Positions 1 to 9,800 of a stretch of 64,000 nucleotides of DNA are shown piece by piece. The translations under genes and the position numbers were made by a program. Where the stretch lies: the NCBI GenBank assembly GCA_041393395.1, contig JAWKKG010000007.1, forward strand, positions 248,001 to 312,000, written 5' to 3'. How positions within the stretch are numbered: the stretch's first letter is position 1; every line of letters starts with the position of its first letter. A model generated the notes under the pieces. The model was given only the letters and a program-made list of their open reading frames with translations, had not been told where the DNA came from and did no database searches. This stretch comes from JAGQIB01 sp041393395. Its GTDB lineage: Bacteria > ARS69.

Positions 1-567
1 CGCTCGTTCGAGAACGTCGCGCAGGCAGTCGTTGCGGAAAGTGGTCAACTCCGAGGCACCTTCCGCGGGCAACGTCGTCTCTCCGGTGCGCTCTCTCCAT
101 CGCTCGGCGCAGTGGACGCACCGGCAGCATGGGGCGGAGGGGCCCGGGCGGAGCGCACCCAGGTACCAGTGCGGTTCGTCCCAGAAGAGGATGTCCGGTC
201 CGAACGAGACCGCGGTCCGGGTCCAGCGCGAGAGGAGCTCGCGGGTCGCCGGTGCGCACGGACACGCCGCGGGAACCGGGTGACCTTCGGCGTCGACCTG
301 CCGTGCCTCCGGGTGGGTGAGTGCGATTTCGGGGTACGCCTCGCCGCCGAACAGCCCGGCGACGCCCCACGGATCGAGCGACGCCTCGAGTCCGCGCTTG
401 CGCGTCTCCTCCACGAGCCGGGCCACGTCCGCTTCGTGGTAGCGGAGATCGTGCTCCGAGAACGTGTGAGTGACCGCCTGGAATCCGGCCTCGGCGATCT
501 CGTCGAGGTCGGCGTTCGCGTGTCGTGGGTCCCGGATTCCGAAGTAGCTGACTCCGAAGCGTGCCAA
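1..567 (-). CDS. TIM-barrel-like protein with Cys cluster, N-terminal part only
   Basis: The reverse strand is open from a TTG at 565-567 to the window edge (189 codons). GGGAGAGG sits just upstream of the TTG and an in-frame TAA lies 36 bases upstream, so this start is well supported. The translation begins LARFGVSYFGIRDPRHANAD and continues with (beta-alpha) phrases such as IAEAGFQAVTHTFSE, EEVRKRG-like helices and ILFWDEPHWY. That layout resembles the first half of a glycosidase-like TIM barrel, with WDEPHW as a possible active-site strand. Near the edge is a cysteine cluster, CCRCVHC, which could bind a metal. The C-terminus lies outside the window. It is divergent from the pilin operon. 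The fold is inferred and the substrate is unknown; codon use matches the neighbours. Confidence 0.7.
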   Translation of the reverse strand, partial: MARFGVSYFGIRDPRHANADLDEIAEAGFQAVTHTFSEHDLRYHEADVARLVEETRKRGLEASLDPWGVAGLFGGEAYPEIALTHPEARQVDAEGHPVPAACPCAPATRELLSRWTRTAVSFGPDILFWDEPHWYLGALRPGPSAPCCRCVHCAERWRERTGETTLPAEGASELTTFRNDCLRDVLERA

Positions 568-749
568 GTGGGCCTCTCCCGCGCCGAAGGACGCCGCAGC
601 TTACCGCGGCGCGTCGACCTTACGGAATCGTAATGCTCCCATCCGTGCGCGGTAACGCCCCGCCCGGGATCGCCGGGCGGCCCCGAGAGAAAGCGCAAGA
701 GAAGCCGAGAGTTCCCCACTTCTGCCCGCCGATGAGCCTCGCCGGCGGC

Positions 750-765
750 TGGCACGGAACTTCCA
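750..765 (+). promoter_or_regulatory. Sigma-54-like promoter motif upstream of pilin operon
   Basis: TGGCACGGAACTTCCA matches the sigma-54 -24 element (TGGCAC) exactly. The -12 element is TTCCA instead of TTGCA, so one of the most conserved bases is changed. Start of transcription would fall near 776, leaving a 25-base leader with a GGGAAAGGGG ribosome site before 801. Pilin genes are classically sigma-54/PilR-controlled, which supports the reading. Almost the same 16-mer occurs at 47051. The rest of the 233-base divergent gap holds only small inverted repeats at 620-633 and 662-678. Confidence 0.4.
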
Positions 766-800
766 TGATCCGTCGGCAGAAGGGAAAGGGGCGAATCGAG

Positions 801-1268
801 ATGAGCCAAAGAAACCGAGGATTCACCACGCTGGAGCTGATGATCGTCCTGACCGTGTTCGGTCTGATGATCGCCGCGTCGTGGGGAAGCATTCAGGGGA
901 TCATCGATCAGCAGCGGCTGAACGGCGCGACGAACCAGCTGGCGACCCACATGCGGCTCGCTCGCGAGAAGGCCGTCGCCGAGGGCAACAACTACATCGT
1001 GACCTTCCGGATCGCCCAGAACCAGTACCAGGTCTGGGACGACGAAGGAAGCGACTCGATGATGGGGCCTGATGACTCCCGCACGAACTTCGACATGCCG
1101 GATCGCACCGTTCTCCAGAACGCGGCGTTCTTCGGCGCGAACCGCGTGATCTTCCGCCCCGACGGAACGTGCAACGCATCCGGTTCGGTGCAGATCACGA
1201 ATCAGGAAAACACGCGCGAAGTCGACGTGCTCGCGTCCACCGGCAAGATCACCGTCACCACCCCGTGA
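801..1268 (+). CDS. Type II/IV pseudopilin, FimT/GspH-like
   Basis: 155 aa. A short basic leader ends at Gly7, followed by FTTLELMIVLTVFGLMIAA: the prepilin peptidase site with Glu at +5 and the hydrophobic N-terminal helix used for pilus assembly. The remainder (SIQGIIDQQRLNGATNQLAT, then a beta-rich part ending in VDVLASTGKITV) is typical of GspH/FimT minor pilins, which prime or cap the fibre in the inner membrane and periplasm. The ATG at 801 was chosen because of the purine-rich site just before it and the normal leader length; the frame is open further upstream but has no pilin-like sequence there. It is first in a four-gene minor-pilin operon, 8 bases before the next gene. Confidence 0.88.
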   Translation: MSQRNRGFTTLELMIVLTVFGLMIAASWGSIQGIIDQQRLNGATNQLATHMRLAREKAVAEGNNYIVTFRIAQNQYQVWDDEGSDSMMGPDDSRTNFDMPDRTVLQNAAFFGANRVIFRPDGTCNASGSVQITNQENTREVDVLASTGKITVTTP

Positions 1269-1276
1269 GGTCCACG

Positions 1277-1699
1277 ATGAACCGAGAACTTGCGATGACG
1301 ACGCCCCAGGGGGGCACGACGCGGGCGAATCGCCTCGAGCGTGGCTTCTCGCTCATCGAGCTGATGATCGCGATCACCATCCTCGGCGTCGGCATCCTGT
1401 CGCTCGCCGGCCTGTTCCCGATCGCGATGCAGAAGGTCAGCCGCGGCGACCTCGAGTCCCGGGCGACGTTCCACGCCCAGGCGAAGATCGAGGAGATCAA
1501 GCGCATGCCGTGGAACAGCCTGACCCCGGCCGTCGGGGGCACGGACAACATGGAGACGATGTTCAACCGGACCTGGAGCGTCCAGCAGGACGTCCCCGTC
1601 GCGGGGATGAAGCAGGTCGACGTCGTCGTCACCTGGAACGACAACCGCGGCGTCCGCACTGTCTCCCTCTCGTCTTTCCTTTCCGACTCCGGAATGTGA
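1277..1699 (+). CDS. pilV: Minor pilin, PilV-like
   Basis: 140 aa. A 23-residue basic leader ends with Gly23, then FSLIELMIAITILGVGILSLAGLFPIAMQ: a prepilin cleavage site with Glu at +5 and a PilV/GspI-type hydrophobic segment. The globular part is small and carries SRATFHAQAKIEEIKRMPW, the usual region after the helix in PilV (residues that begin the head domain). An alternative ATG at 1295 would shorten the leader to a more usual 17 residues, and either start is possible. PilV forms part of the priming complex together with PilW, PilX and FimT-type pilins, all of which are in this operon. The gene follows the FimT-like gene by 8 bases and precedes the PilW-like gene by 16. Confidence 0.85.
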   Translation: MNRELAMTTPQGGTTRANRLERGFSLIELMIAITILGVGILSLAGLFPIAMQKVSRGDLESRATFHAQAKIEEIKRMPWNSLTPAVGGTDNMETMFNRTWSVQQDVPVAGMKQVDVVVTWNDNRGVRTVSLSSFLSDSGM

Positions 1700-1715
1700 G
1701 AAAGGAGTCCACACC

Positions 1716-4691
1716 ATGAACCGCAATCTCCGATCCGGAATCGGGACGGACCAGCGAGGCTTCACGCTCGTCGAGTCGCTGATCTCGGTCGTCATCGTGG
1801 CGCTCCTGTCCTTCGGACTGTTCCGGATCTTCACGACGACGAACAACACATATGCCCGTGGCACGGAGAACATCGACGGCCAGCAGAACGCCCGCGCGGC
1901 GCTGAACTGGATCGCGAAGGAACTCCGCGGCGCCAAGGGATTCAACGCGATCGCCTCGGATCGCGTTTCGTTCCTCTCGGACGCGAACACCACGAACCAG
2001 ATCCGGTCGTTCTTCCTGGATACGACGGACCAGGACGGCGACGGGGACACCTCCGAACTCCTGCTCGTCCGCTCTCCGCTCGACGACGGTACGCCCGGCG
2101 TCGCGATCGACGAGATCGCCGTCGGCGTGGACTCGCTCGGCTTCGTCTACCGTGGCTCGGGCGGCACCGTGGTGGCGTCGCGGGCGGCTGTGCAGGAAGT
2201 GGAGATCGTCCTCTTCGCGACGGGCACCGGCATGCGGGAGCAGGCCGGCGGTGCGGATCACGACGCCCGGCAGGTGGGCATGTCGACGCGGGTTCGCTGC
2301 CGCAATCTCGGCAAGAGCGTTCCGACCGGCGGCGACGTGACGCCGCCCGACCCGCCGACCGGCCTGTACGCGACGATGGCCTGCGGCACGGCGACGCTGT
2401 CCTGGGCCGCGAACAGCGAGACGGACCTCGCCGGCTACTACCTCTTCTACAGCCAGGGATCGAGCGGCTCGCCGTACGACGGCACCGACGCCATGCAGGG
2501 TGCCTCGCCGATCTTCGTGGGCAACTCGACGTCCTACACGCTGACGGGTCTGGACATGGGCCAGACCTACTACTTCAACCTGCAGGCCCTGGACTCGGCG
2601 GACAACGCGTCCGGCTACGCGACCGAGGTCTCGGGCATGCCGGCCGACGCCTCGCCGCCGGCGACCCCGGCGAACCTCACGGGCCGCGTGGTCGGCAACG
2701 ACGAGATCCAGCTTTCCTGGTCCGCATCCGGCGGCTGGGATGTGGCGCGGTACATCGTGCAGTGGCACGATGACGTCGATCCGGCGTTGATCCATTCCGA
2801 CTCGACGTCGGCGACCTCGATCGTTCTCTCCGGCCTCAACGAGAACGCGATCCACACGTGTTCGGTGAGCGCGATCGACGGCTGCGGCAACCAGAGTCCG
2901 TACTCGAGCGAGATCACGATCACGATGGTCCCGTGCGACCAGGACGTGACGTTCCCCGAGGTGCCGACCGACGTGGTGGCCACTCCGGGCGACGAGTTCG
3001 TGCGCCTCTCGTGGACGCCGGTGCCCGACACGGATGTGGTGGGATACCAGGTGTTCTTTCGCGAGGCCGGGGGAGGCGGCGGTTCGACGCTCCTCGTCGG
3101 CAACGTCTCGGACTACTCCGTATACGGTCTGGATAACGGTCAAGAGTACGAGTTCCAGGTAGCGGCGCTCGACGGCTGTGGTCACCTCGGCGGCTATACG
3201 GCGCTCGAGGCGGCGGTCCCGCAGTACTGCGGAGACAACACGACGCCGCCGGTCCGTCCGGTCAACGTGACCGCCTGGGATATCGGCCTGGGCGACACGA
3301 TCAAGATCTCGTGGGCGGCGGCGAGCGAGTCCGACGTTCTCGGGTACCGTGTGCACTACGGCACGAACTCGGGCAACTACACGGACGTCGTGGACGCCGG
3401 AGACGTGGTGTTCCTGACGGTGGGCGGCCTGCTCGCCGGCGACGACTACTACTTCGTCGTCACCGCGTACGACGTCTGCGGCAACGAGAGCGAGCGCTCG
3501 GACGAAGCCAGCGCCACGCCGACCTGGGGCTGTGCGTGCCCGCCGGTGGTCTCGACCGAGACGCCGTCGAACTACGACATCCTCGAGGGAACGGTGCCGT
3601 GGGTGGTCTCCGCGGCGCCGTGTTCCACGACGACGATCGACCGTGTCGAGTTCCGCATCGACGGCACGGTGGACTACGTGGACTACTCCGCTCCGTACGA
3701 GTTCGGGGACTTCGGCTCCGGCTGGATGACCACGATGGAGACCTCCGGGGCCCACACGCTCGTGGCCGTCGCCGTGGACGACAACGGCTGCGAGTCGTCC
3801 GACACGCTGAACGTCTACGTGGACAACTCCGGGCTCGGCGTCTCGTGCGTGGGTATCGAGGATGGCGACACCGGCGACATCCAGGGTACGTACGGGGAGA
3901 TTCTCCGCTTCCGCCTCACGAACTTCAGCCGGGTGGACACGTACCACCTGGATTCCATGAAGCTCCAGTGGGAGAACAACGTCGTCTATCCGTACTACAT
4001 GCTGATCGACGGTACGGTGGTCTGGAGCTACTCGACCTGGCCGGAGTACGCCTCCGGCGACACGGTCCGCTTCTGGAATCCGTACGACGTGGCGCCGGAC
4101 GACCACGCCGACGTGGAGATCTGGTTCTGGGACTATCCGGGTTCGGCTCCGCCGGACATCGATCTCACGACCCTGAACCTGAAGATCACCTGCTTCGGGT
4201 CGCCGCTGGCGGAGTGCGGACCGTACGACGTTCCGCTCGCGGGGAACTGCGATCTGACGACGATCGACATCACTTCGGTCAACAGCGCGAATCCGTACGA
4301 CGTGATCACGGACGCGGGAGTCGGCCAGATCTACTACACCGATCGGACCTACACGCTCACATACCTGCCGAGCGAGCTGGACGGGGCGACGATCATCCGC
4401 AACCCGAACAACGACAAGAACCTCGGCAACTCGCACGCGCTCGTCGTGAGCTATCCGACTCCCGCGTCGGTTTGGATCGCGTACGACCCGCGCGGCACGC
4501 CGCCGGACTGGATCCGGAACAACTACACGAACACCGGGCTCTCGGTCGGTGTGACGGACGCGGGCACGAGTACGCTCTCGCTGTGGCAGAAGAACATCGA
4601 TGCCGGTACCCAGACCTACTCGGGGAACAAGGCGCAGGGGTATAGCGGCGCCGTCGGCACGAACTACGTCATCTTCGTGACGTGTCAGTAA
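1716..4691 (+). CDS. PilW-type minor pilin fused to fibronectin III domains
   Basis: 991 aa, about three times the usual PilW length. Residues 1-200 are a PilW-like pilin: leader ending Gly15, FTLVESLISVVIVALLSFGLF helix with Glu at +5, then head-domain sequence. From about 210 there are four fibronectin type III repeats starting near 210, 312, 409 and 508, each with the same core (e.g. LSWAANSETDLAGYYLFY, ISWAAASESDVLGYRVHY). An Ig-like domain follows at about 605-705. A Cys-containing beta domain lies at 706-850, and a final domain near 851-991 has DGATIIRNPNNDKN and VWIAYDPRG motifs. The paired Cys in each repeat suggest disulphides outside the cell. AAAGGAG precedes the ATG. The fusion points to a tip-located adhesin; the ligand cannot be read from sequence. 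Confidence 0.85.
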   Translation: MNRNLRSGIGTDQRGFTLVESLISVVIVALLSFGLFRIFTTTNNTYARGTENIDGQQNARAALNWIAKELRGAKGFNAIASDRVSFLSDANTTNQIRSFFLDTTDQDGDGDTSELLLVRSPLDDGTPGVAIDEIAVGVDSLGFVYRGSGGTVVASRAAVQEVEIVLFATGTGMREQAGGADHDARQVGMSTRVRCRNLGKSVPTGGDVTPPDPPTGLYATMACGTATLSWAANSETDLAGYYLFYSQGSSGSPYDGTDAMQGASPIFVGNSTSYTLTGLDMGQTYYFNLQALDSADNASGYATEVSGMPADASPPATPANLTGRVVGNDEIQLSWSASGGWDVARYIVQWHDDVDPALIHSDSTSATSIVLSGLNENAIHTCSVSAIDGCGNQSPYSSEITITMVPCDQDVTFPEVPTDVVATPGDEFVRLSWTPVPDTDVVGYQVFFREAGGGGGSTLLVGNVSDYSVYGLDNGQEYEFQVAALDGCGHLGGYTALEAAVPQYCGDNTTPPVRPVNVTAWDIGLGDTIKISWAAASESDVLGYRVHYGTNSGNYTDVVDAGDVVFLTVGGLLAGDDYYFVVTAYDVCGNESERSDEASATPTWGCACPPVVSTETPSNYDILEGTVPWVVSAAPCSTTTIDRVEFRIDGTVDYVDYSAPYEFGDFGSGWMTTMETSGAHTLVAVAVDDNGCESSDTLNVYVDNSGLGVSCVGIEDGDTGDIQGTYGEILRFRLTNFSRVDTYHLDSMKLQWENNVVYPYYMLIDGTVVWSYSTWPEYASGDTVRFWNPYDVAPDDHADVEIWFWDYPGSAPPDIDLTTLNLKITCFGSPLAECGPYDVPLAGNCDLTTIDITSVNSANPYDVITDAGVGQIYYTDRTYTLTYLPSELDGATIIRNPNNDKNLGNSHALVVSYPTPASVWIAYDPRGTPPDWIRNNYTNTGLSVGVTDAGTSTLSLWQKNIDAGTQTYSGNKAQGYSGAVGTNYVIFVTCQ

Positions 4692-4705
4692 GGAGGGTGG
4701 ACATC

Positions 4706-6490
4706 ATGAAGAACCTCGGGCCCATGAGGGGCCGCATCGGAGACGAGAGGGGTTCGATCCTCGTGATCGCCCTGCTCATGCTGACCCTGTTCTCGCTCGT
4801 CGGGGGGACCTTCCTGGTCCTCTCGAACACCGAGGGCAAGATCGCGACGAACCAGGAGAAGTCCGCTCAGGCGCTGTACGTGGCCGAGTCCGGCGCGCAC
4901 GCGGCCTATCGGGAGTTCGCGTCGTCGAACTTCCGCGGGCGGACCCACAACGGGGACGGGTCGATCGCGACCGCGAGCGTCCTGAATCCCACGGCGTTCA
5001 CGAACGGCGCGCTCGTGCGGGACACCTCGGGCGACCAGGGCCTCGCGGACGAGCGCAACGACGGCTGGATCGTCTGGGAGTGGAATCCGGGCGACGCGGA
5101 CGCGAGCCTCACGGGCAGCGGTCTGCCGGAGCAGTTCCGGTTCAAGCTCGCCCCGGCCTCGACGGATCCGGACGAGGACGAGTACGTCATCGACGTGATC
5201 GGCCAGGTCGGCTCGTTCAAGCGACGTCTGCAGATCCAGGGCTACACCGAGCCCGCGTTCAGCTATGCGCTGTACTCGGACGGTGACCTGTCGGAGTTCA
5301 CCCGTGGCGTCGATCAGCTCATCCAGGGTCGGGTCCACGCGAACGGCAACATGTTCTTCCGTCCGGACGGCACCACGCTCCGGATCGACAGCTCGCAGAT
5401 CACCGCCACCGGCGACATGATCCGCACCACGGATGCCTGGGGCCGCGACATGTACAGCGGCAACACCGTGCTGATCAAGGACCGGGACGGCAACTGGGTC
5501 GAGATGGACGGCGGCTCGCCGGGCAGCGCGATGGACTCGCAGCACGCGGACTGGACGAACGACAACCCGAGCGATTCGATCGACGGCGCGCTCGAGCTCT
5601 GGGGAGGCGTCGTGAAGGACGGCTCGCTGGGTGCCGTGAGCGTGGATCCGCCGCCGGTCGAGACCCTGCAACCGGGTGGCTACTACGACCAGCACGCGGC
5701 TCTGCGACTGCGGGCCGGCGACGCCCAGTTCGACAACGCCGGCAACGATATCAGCGCCTGGCTCGGCGATGCCGTCACCGAGAAGACGTTCTACAACAAG
5801 TCGATCGAGCAGGACGTGACGGTGCAGGAGATCGACGTCCAGAAGTTGCGGGCGACCGGCAACTGGCCGGCGAACGGTCTCCTCTACGCCGAGGTGCCGA
5901 TCCGCCTCGTGAACGCGGGCGAGTTCGCGGACGATCTCACGATCGTGTCGGCGAACTCCGTGTACACGAAGGGCGATTTCAACTCCGTGAACAAGCGGGC
6001 GGCGGCCGTGATCTCGGCCGGCCGGATCTGGCATCTGTCGGACGCCTGGAGCGACGATCCGGCGTTCACGCACGCGCCGAAGTCCACACGGCAGGCCTCG
6101 AACGGGACCACGGTCATCAACGCGGCGCTCGTGGACGGCATTCCTGTGGTGCACGAGGCGAACTTCGCGGATCTCGACGGGGACGGCAGCCCGGACGATC
6201 CGTCGGCCGGCGACGGCTGGGCGAACACGGACCAGATGCTGGAGTCGTGGGGAGGCTCGCGGACGCTCATGAAGCGCGGCTCGGTCGTGCACATGCAGTT
6301 CGCGAACATGGCCGACAACGTCCGGAACATCGGCATGACGGCGGACGAGGTCGCCTGGGTGAAGCACGCCGAGTACTCGCCGCCGTACCGTGACTACGGC
6401 TACGACCCGTCGCTGTCCGGGATGTCCGGTCAGCCGCCCTTCGCGCCGCTGGTGTCGAAGCTGTACCTCTGGCAGGAGGTCACTCCGTAA
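4706..6490 (+). CDS. PilX-like pilus assembly protein
   Basis: 594 aa. The N-terminus has a short cytoplasmic stretch, ERGSILVIALLMLTLFSLVGGTF as one membrane helix, then NQEKSAQALYVAESGAHAAY. This is the PilX N-terminal family signature, with no Gly-Phe prepilin site but the same insertion topology (Glu near the helix is replaced by Ser). The remaining 500 residues are a beta-rich exported domain with Asp/Asn-rich loops such as DLDGDGSPDDPS, which may bind calcium. AAGGAGG at 4690-4696 favours the ATG at 4706 over an upstream alternative inside pilW. It is last in the pilin operon and is followed by an intrinsic terminator at 6554. Length far exceeds classical PilX (about 200 aa), as in many Gram-negative PilX_N proteins. 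Confidence 0.82.
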   Translation: MKNLGPMRGRIGDERGSILVIALLMLTLFSLVGGTFLVLSNTEGKIATNQEKSAQALYVAESGAHAAYREFASSNFRGRTHNGDGSIATASVLNPTAFTNGALVRDTSGDQGLADERNDGWIVWEWNPGDADASLTGSGLPEQFRFKLAPASTDPDEDEYVIDVIGQVGSFKRRLQIQGYTEPAFSYALYSDGDLSEFTRGVDQLIQGRVHANGNMFFRPDGTTLRIDSSQITATGDMIRTTDAWGRDMYSGNTVLIKDRDGNWVEMDGGSPGSAMDSQHADWTNDNPSDSIDGALELWGGVVKDGSLGAVSVDPPPVETLQPGGYYDQHAALRLRAGDAQFDNAGNDISAWLGDAVTEKTFYNKSIEQDVTVQEIDVQKLRATGNWPANGLLYAEVPIRLVNAGEFADDLTIVSANSVYTKGDFNSVNKRAAAVISAGRIWHLSDAWSDDPAFTHAPKSTRQASNGTTVINAALVDGIPVVHEANFADLDGDGSPDDPSAGDGWANTDQMLESWGGSRTLMKRGSVVHMQFANMADNVRNIGMTADEVAWVKHAEYSPPYRDYGYDPSLSGMSGQPPFAPLVSKLYLWQEVTP

Positions 6491-6553
6491 GGTCGCGCGG
6501 GGAACCCGGGGGCCCTCGCCGGCCTCGGGTCTCCGAGCTCGTTCCTCGCCGAC

Positions 6554-6590
6554 CGGCGGTCGGGGCTTCAGCCCCGGCCGCCGTTTTCTT
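6554..6590 (+). terminator. Intrinsic terminator of pilin operon
   Basis: A 12-bp stem (6554-6565 with 6572-6583, one G-T wobble) and a 6-base loop are followed by TTTTCTT. It ends the minor-pilin operon and separates it from groES. Confidence 0.85.
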
Positions 6591-6751
6591 GTATCTCGCG
6601 GCCGTCGTGTCCTGACATCTGCCCCGATTGGCGTCTCGGAATCTGTCAGGCTGGCACTTTGTAGCTGACGCAGTGGCAGTGAGGAGACCCGCGGATCGGG
6701 ACGACCTTCGCAATCGACGACATGTCAACGAGTTCCGGGGTTGGTGTTTCT

Positions 6752-6767
6752 TGGCACGTCCTTCGCA
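6752..6767 (+). promoter_or_regulatory. Sigma-54-like promoter motif before groES
   Basis: TGGCACGTCCTTCGCA keeps both invariant dinucleotides of sigma-54 promoters (GG and GC, 10 bases apart), with one change in the -12 element (TTGCA to TCGCA). Transcription would begin near 6779, 60 bases before groES. A second TGGCAC lies exactly 100 bases upstream (6652) without a proper -12 element. No CIRCE operator is visible in the 348-base gap. No convincing sigma-70 promoter was seen either. Confidence 0.4.
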
Positions 6768-6790
6768 ATACGGGCGGACGGAGCATTTCC

Positions 6791-6809
6791 GTGCCCGGGA
6801 GCCGGGCAC
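6791..6809 (+). promoter_or_regulatory. Perfect 8-bp hairpin in groES leader
   Basis: GTGCCCGG and CCGGGCAC form a perfect inverted repeat around a 3-base centre, 30 bases before the groES start and just ahead of its GAAGGAG ribosome site. It could be an operator or an mRNA stability/thermosensing element; the sequence does not decide between these. Confidence 0.45.
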
Positions 6810-6838
6810 GTCATCCCCGTTGGGACGAAGGAGTGGCG

Positions 6839-7135
6839 ATGAACGTGCGACCGCTGGCCGACCGGATCCTGATCCGTCGGCTCGACACGAAGGAAGAGGT
6901 GCGGGGCGGGATCATCATCCCCGACACGGCCAAGGAGAAGCCCATGGAGGGCGAGGTCGTCGCCGTGGGTCCGGGGCGCCTCGACAAGGAAGGGAAGCGC
7001 GTGCAGCTCGGCGTGACGAAGGGCGACCGCGTGCTGATCGGCAAGTACACGGGGACCGAGGTCAAGATCTCCGGCGACGACTATGTGATCCTGCGCGAGG
7101 ACGACATCCTCGCGACCGTCCAGAAGAAGAAGTAG
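6839..7135 (+). CDS. groES: Co-chaperonin GroES
   Basis: 98 aa, the normal length of GroES. It opens with the typical NVRPLADRILIRRLDTKEEV, contains the mobile-loop region RGGIIIPDTAKEKPMEGEVVAVG, and ends with KISGDDYVILREDDILATV. GroES forms the heptameric lid that closes the GroEL folding cavity in the cytosol. GAAGGAG 7 bases upstream supports the ATG at 6839; the frame is open for 39 more codons upstream but without GroES-like sequence. It lies 13 bases before groEL in a two-gene operon bounded by terminators at 6554 and 8807. Confidence 0.98.
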   Translation: MNVRPLADRILIRRLDTKEEVRGGIIIPDTAKEKPMEGEVVAVGPGRLDKEGKRVQLGVTKGDRVLIGKYTGTEVKISGDDYVILREDDILATVQKKK

Positions 7136-7148
7136 GGAGGAGTCCGGA

Positions 7149-8771
<1,623 letters not shown>

Positions 8772-8806
8772 TCGGACTCAAAAAGAGCCAAGAATTGCCG
8801 ATTCCT

Positions 8807-8842
8807 GGAGGAGGGCCGCCCCGGCCCTCCTCCTTTTTCTTT
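8807..8842 (+). terminator. Intrinsic terminator after groEL
   Basis: An 11-bp perfect stem (8807-8817 with 8823-8833) around GCCCC is followed by TTTTTCTTT. It ends the groESL operon 35 bases after the stop codon. Confidence 0.92.
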
Positions 8843-8876
8843 GGGTGGCCGACGCCCCCGGGACGGGTGACCTCCG

Positions 8877-9800
8877 ATGATCGAGGTTCGAGAGCTCCGC
8901 AAGGTCCTGGGAGGGCGCGCCGTCCTGGAGGACGTCTCCTTCTCGGTGCCTCGGGGCAGCGTGACGGCCTTCCTCGGGCCGAACGGCGCCGGGAAGTCCA
9001 CCACGCTTCGGATCCTGGCCGGCGCGACGGCGCCCACCTCCGGATCCGTGACGATCGACGGTCGGGAAGTCCGCGACGGCGGTGTGCGCGCTCTCGTCGG
9101 GTGGCAGCCGGAGCACCCGCCGACGGCATCGGGCGTGAGGGTCGGCGAGTACCTCGCGTTCCTGGGACGGGTTCGCGGCGTTCGGGACCTCGATGTCGCG
9201 ATCCGCGCGGAGCTGTCGTCGGTCGGTCTCGGGGGACGCGAGTCGGATCGCGTCGATGCGCTCTCCAAGGGAGAGCGGGTCCGGGTGGGACTCGCCGCCG
9301 CGCGCCTCGGGGATCCGCCCGTGCTTCTCCTCGACGAGCCGACCTCCGGCCTCGATCCCGGTCAGCTCGCCGTCATCCGAAGTCTGCTCGAACGGGAGCG
9401 GGAACGTCGCACGGTCCTGCTCTCCACGCATCTGCTTCCGGAGGCGGCCGCGCTCTGCGATCGCGTGGTCCTCCTGCACCGGGGCCGTGTGGTGGCATCC
9501 GGGCGCCCGGAGGACTTGCGTCCCAGCGGCCGACGCCTTCGCGTGCTCGTCCGAGGCGACGAGGAGCGCGTGCGCCGCACGCTGACGGAGGTCGCGGGCG
9601 TGCGCGGAGTCGAGAACGTATCCCGCGACGAGCGCGGACTCGCTCTGCTCGTCGCCTGCGACGCCGACGTCGATCCGCGGGCGCCACTCGCGGCCGCGCT
9701 CGTCGGCGCCGGTGTCGATGTCCTGGAGCTCGGTCGCGCGGCGGGCGAGCTCGAGCAGGCGTTCCTGGAACTGGTCGCCGCCCCGGAGCACACGCGATGA
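8877..9800 (+). CDS. ABC transporter ATPase, GldA-like
   Basis: 307 aa. Walker A is GPNGAGKST (residues ~35-43), the signature is LSKGERVRVGLAAARL, Walker B is VLLLDEPTSGLDP and the H-loop is LLSTHLL. The LSKG form of the signature is the one seen in GldA of the gliding/exporter GldAFG group and in many ABC-2 exporters. A C-terminal ~90-residue domain after the ATPase core is also usual there. It would energise export by the membrane protein encoded next (9797), with which it overlaps by 4 bases, and the GldG-like protein at 10537. The substrate is unknown. The ATG at 8877 directly follows GTGACCTCCG; no strong ribosome site is seen. Confidence 0.9.
   Translation: MIEVRELRKVLGGRAVLEDVSFSVPRGSVTAFLGPNGAGKSTTLRILAGATAPTSGSVTIDGREVRDGGVRALVGWQPEHPPTASGVRVGEYLAFLGRVRGVRDLDVAIRAELSSVGLGGRESDRVDALSKGERVRVGLAAARLGDPPVLLLDEPTSGLDPGQLAVIRSLLERERERRTVLLSTHLLPEAAALCDRVVLLHRGRVVASGRPEDLRPSGRRLRVLVRGDEERVRRTLTEVAGVRGVENVSRDERGLALLVACDADVDPRAPLAAALVGAGVDVLELGRAAGELEQAFLELVAAPEHTR

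Noticed and set aside
1629..4436. 935-codon Arg/Val-rich frame opposite the pilin-FN3 gene
   Set aside because: It is the antisense shadow of a GC-rich gene; the forward frame has clear domains.
6491..6838. CIRCE operator before groES
   Set aside because: No TTAGCACTC-N9-GAGTGCTAA or near match occurs in the gap.
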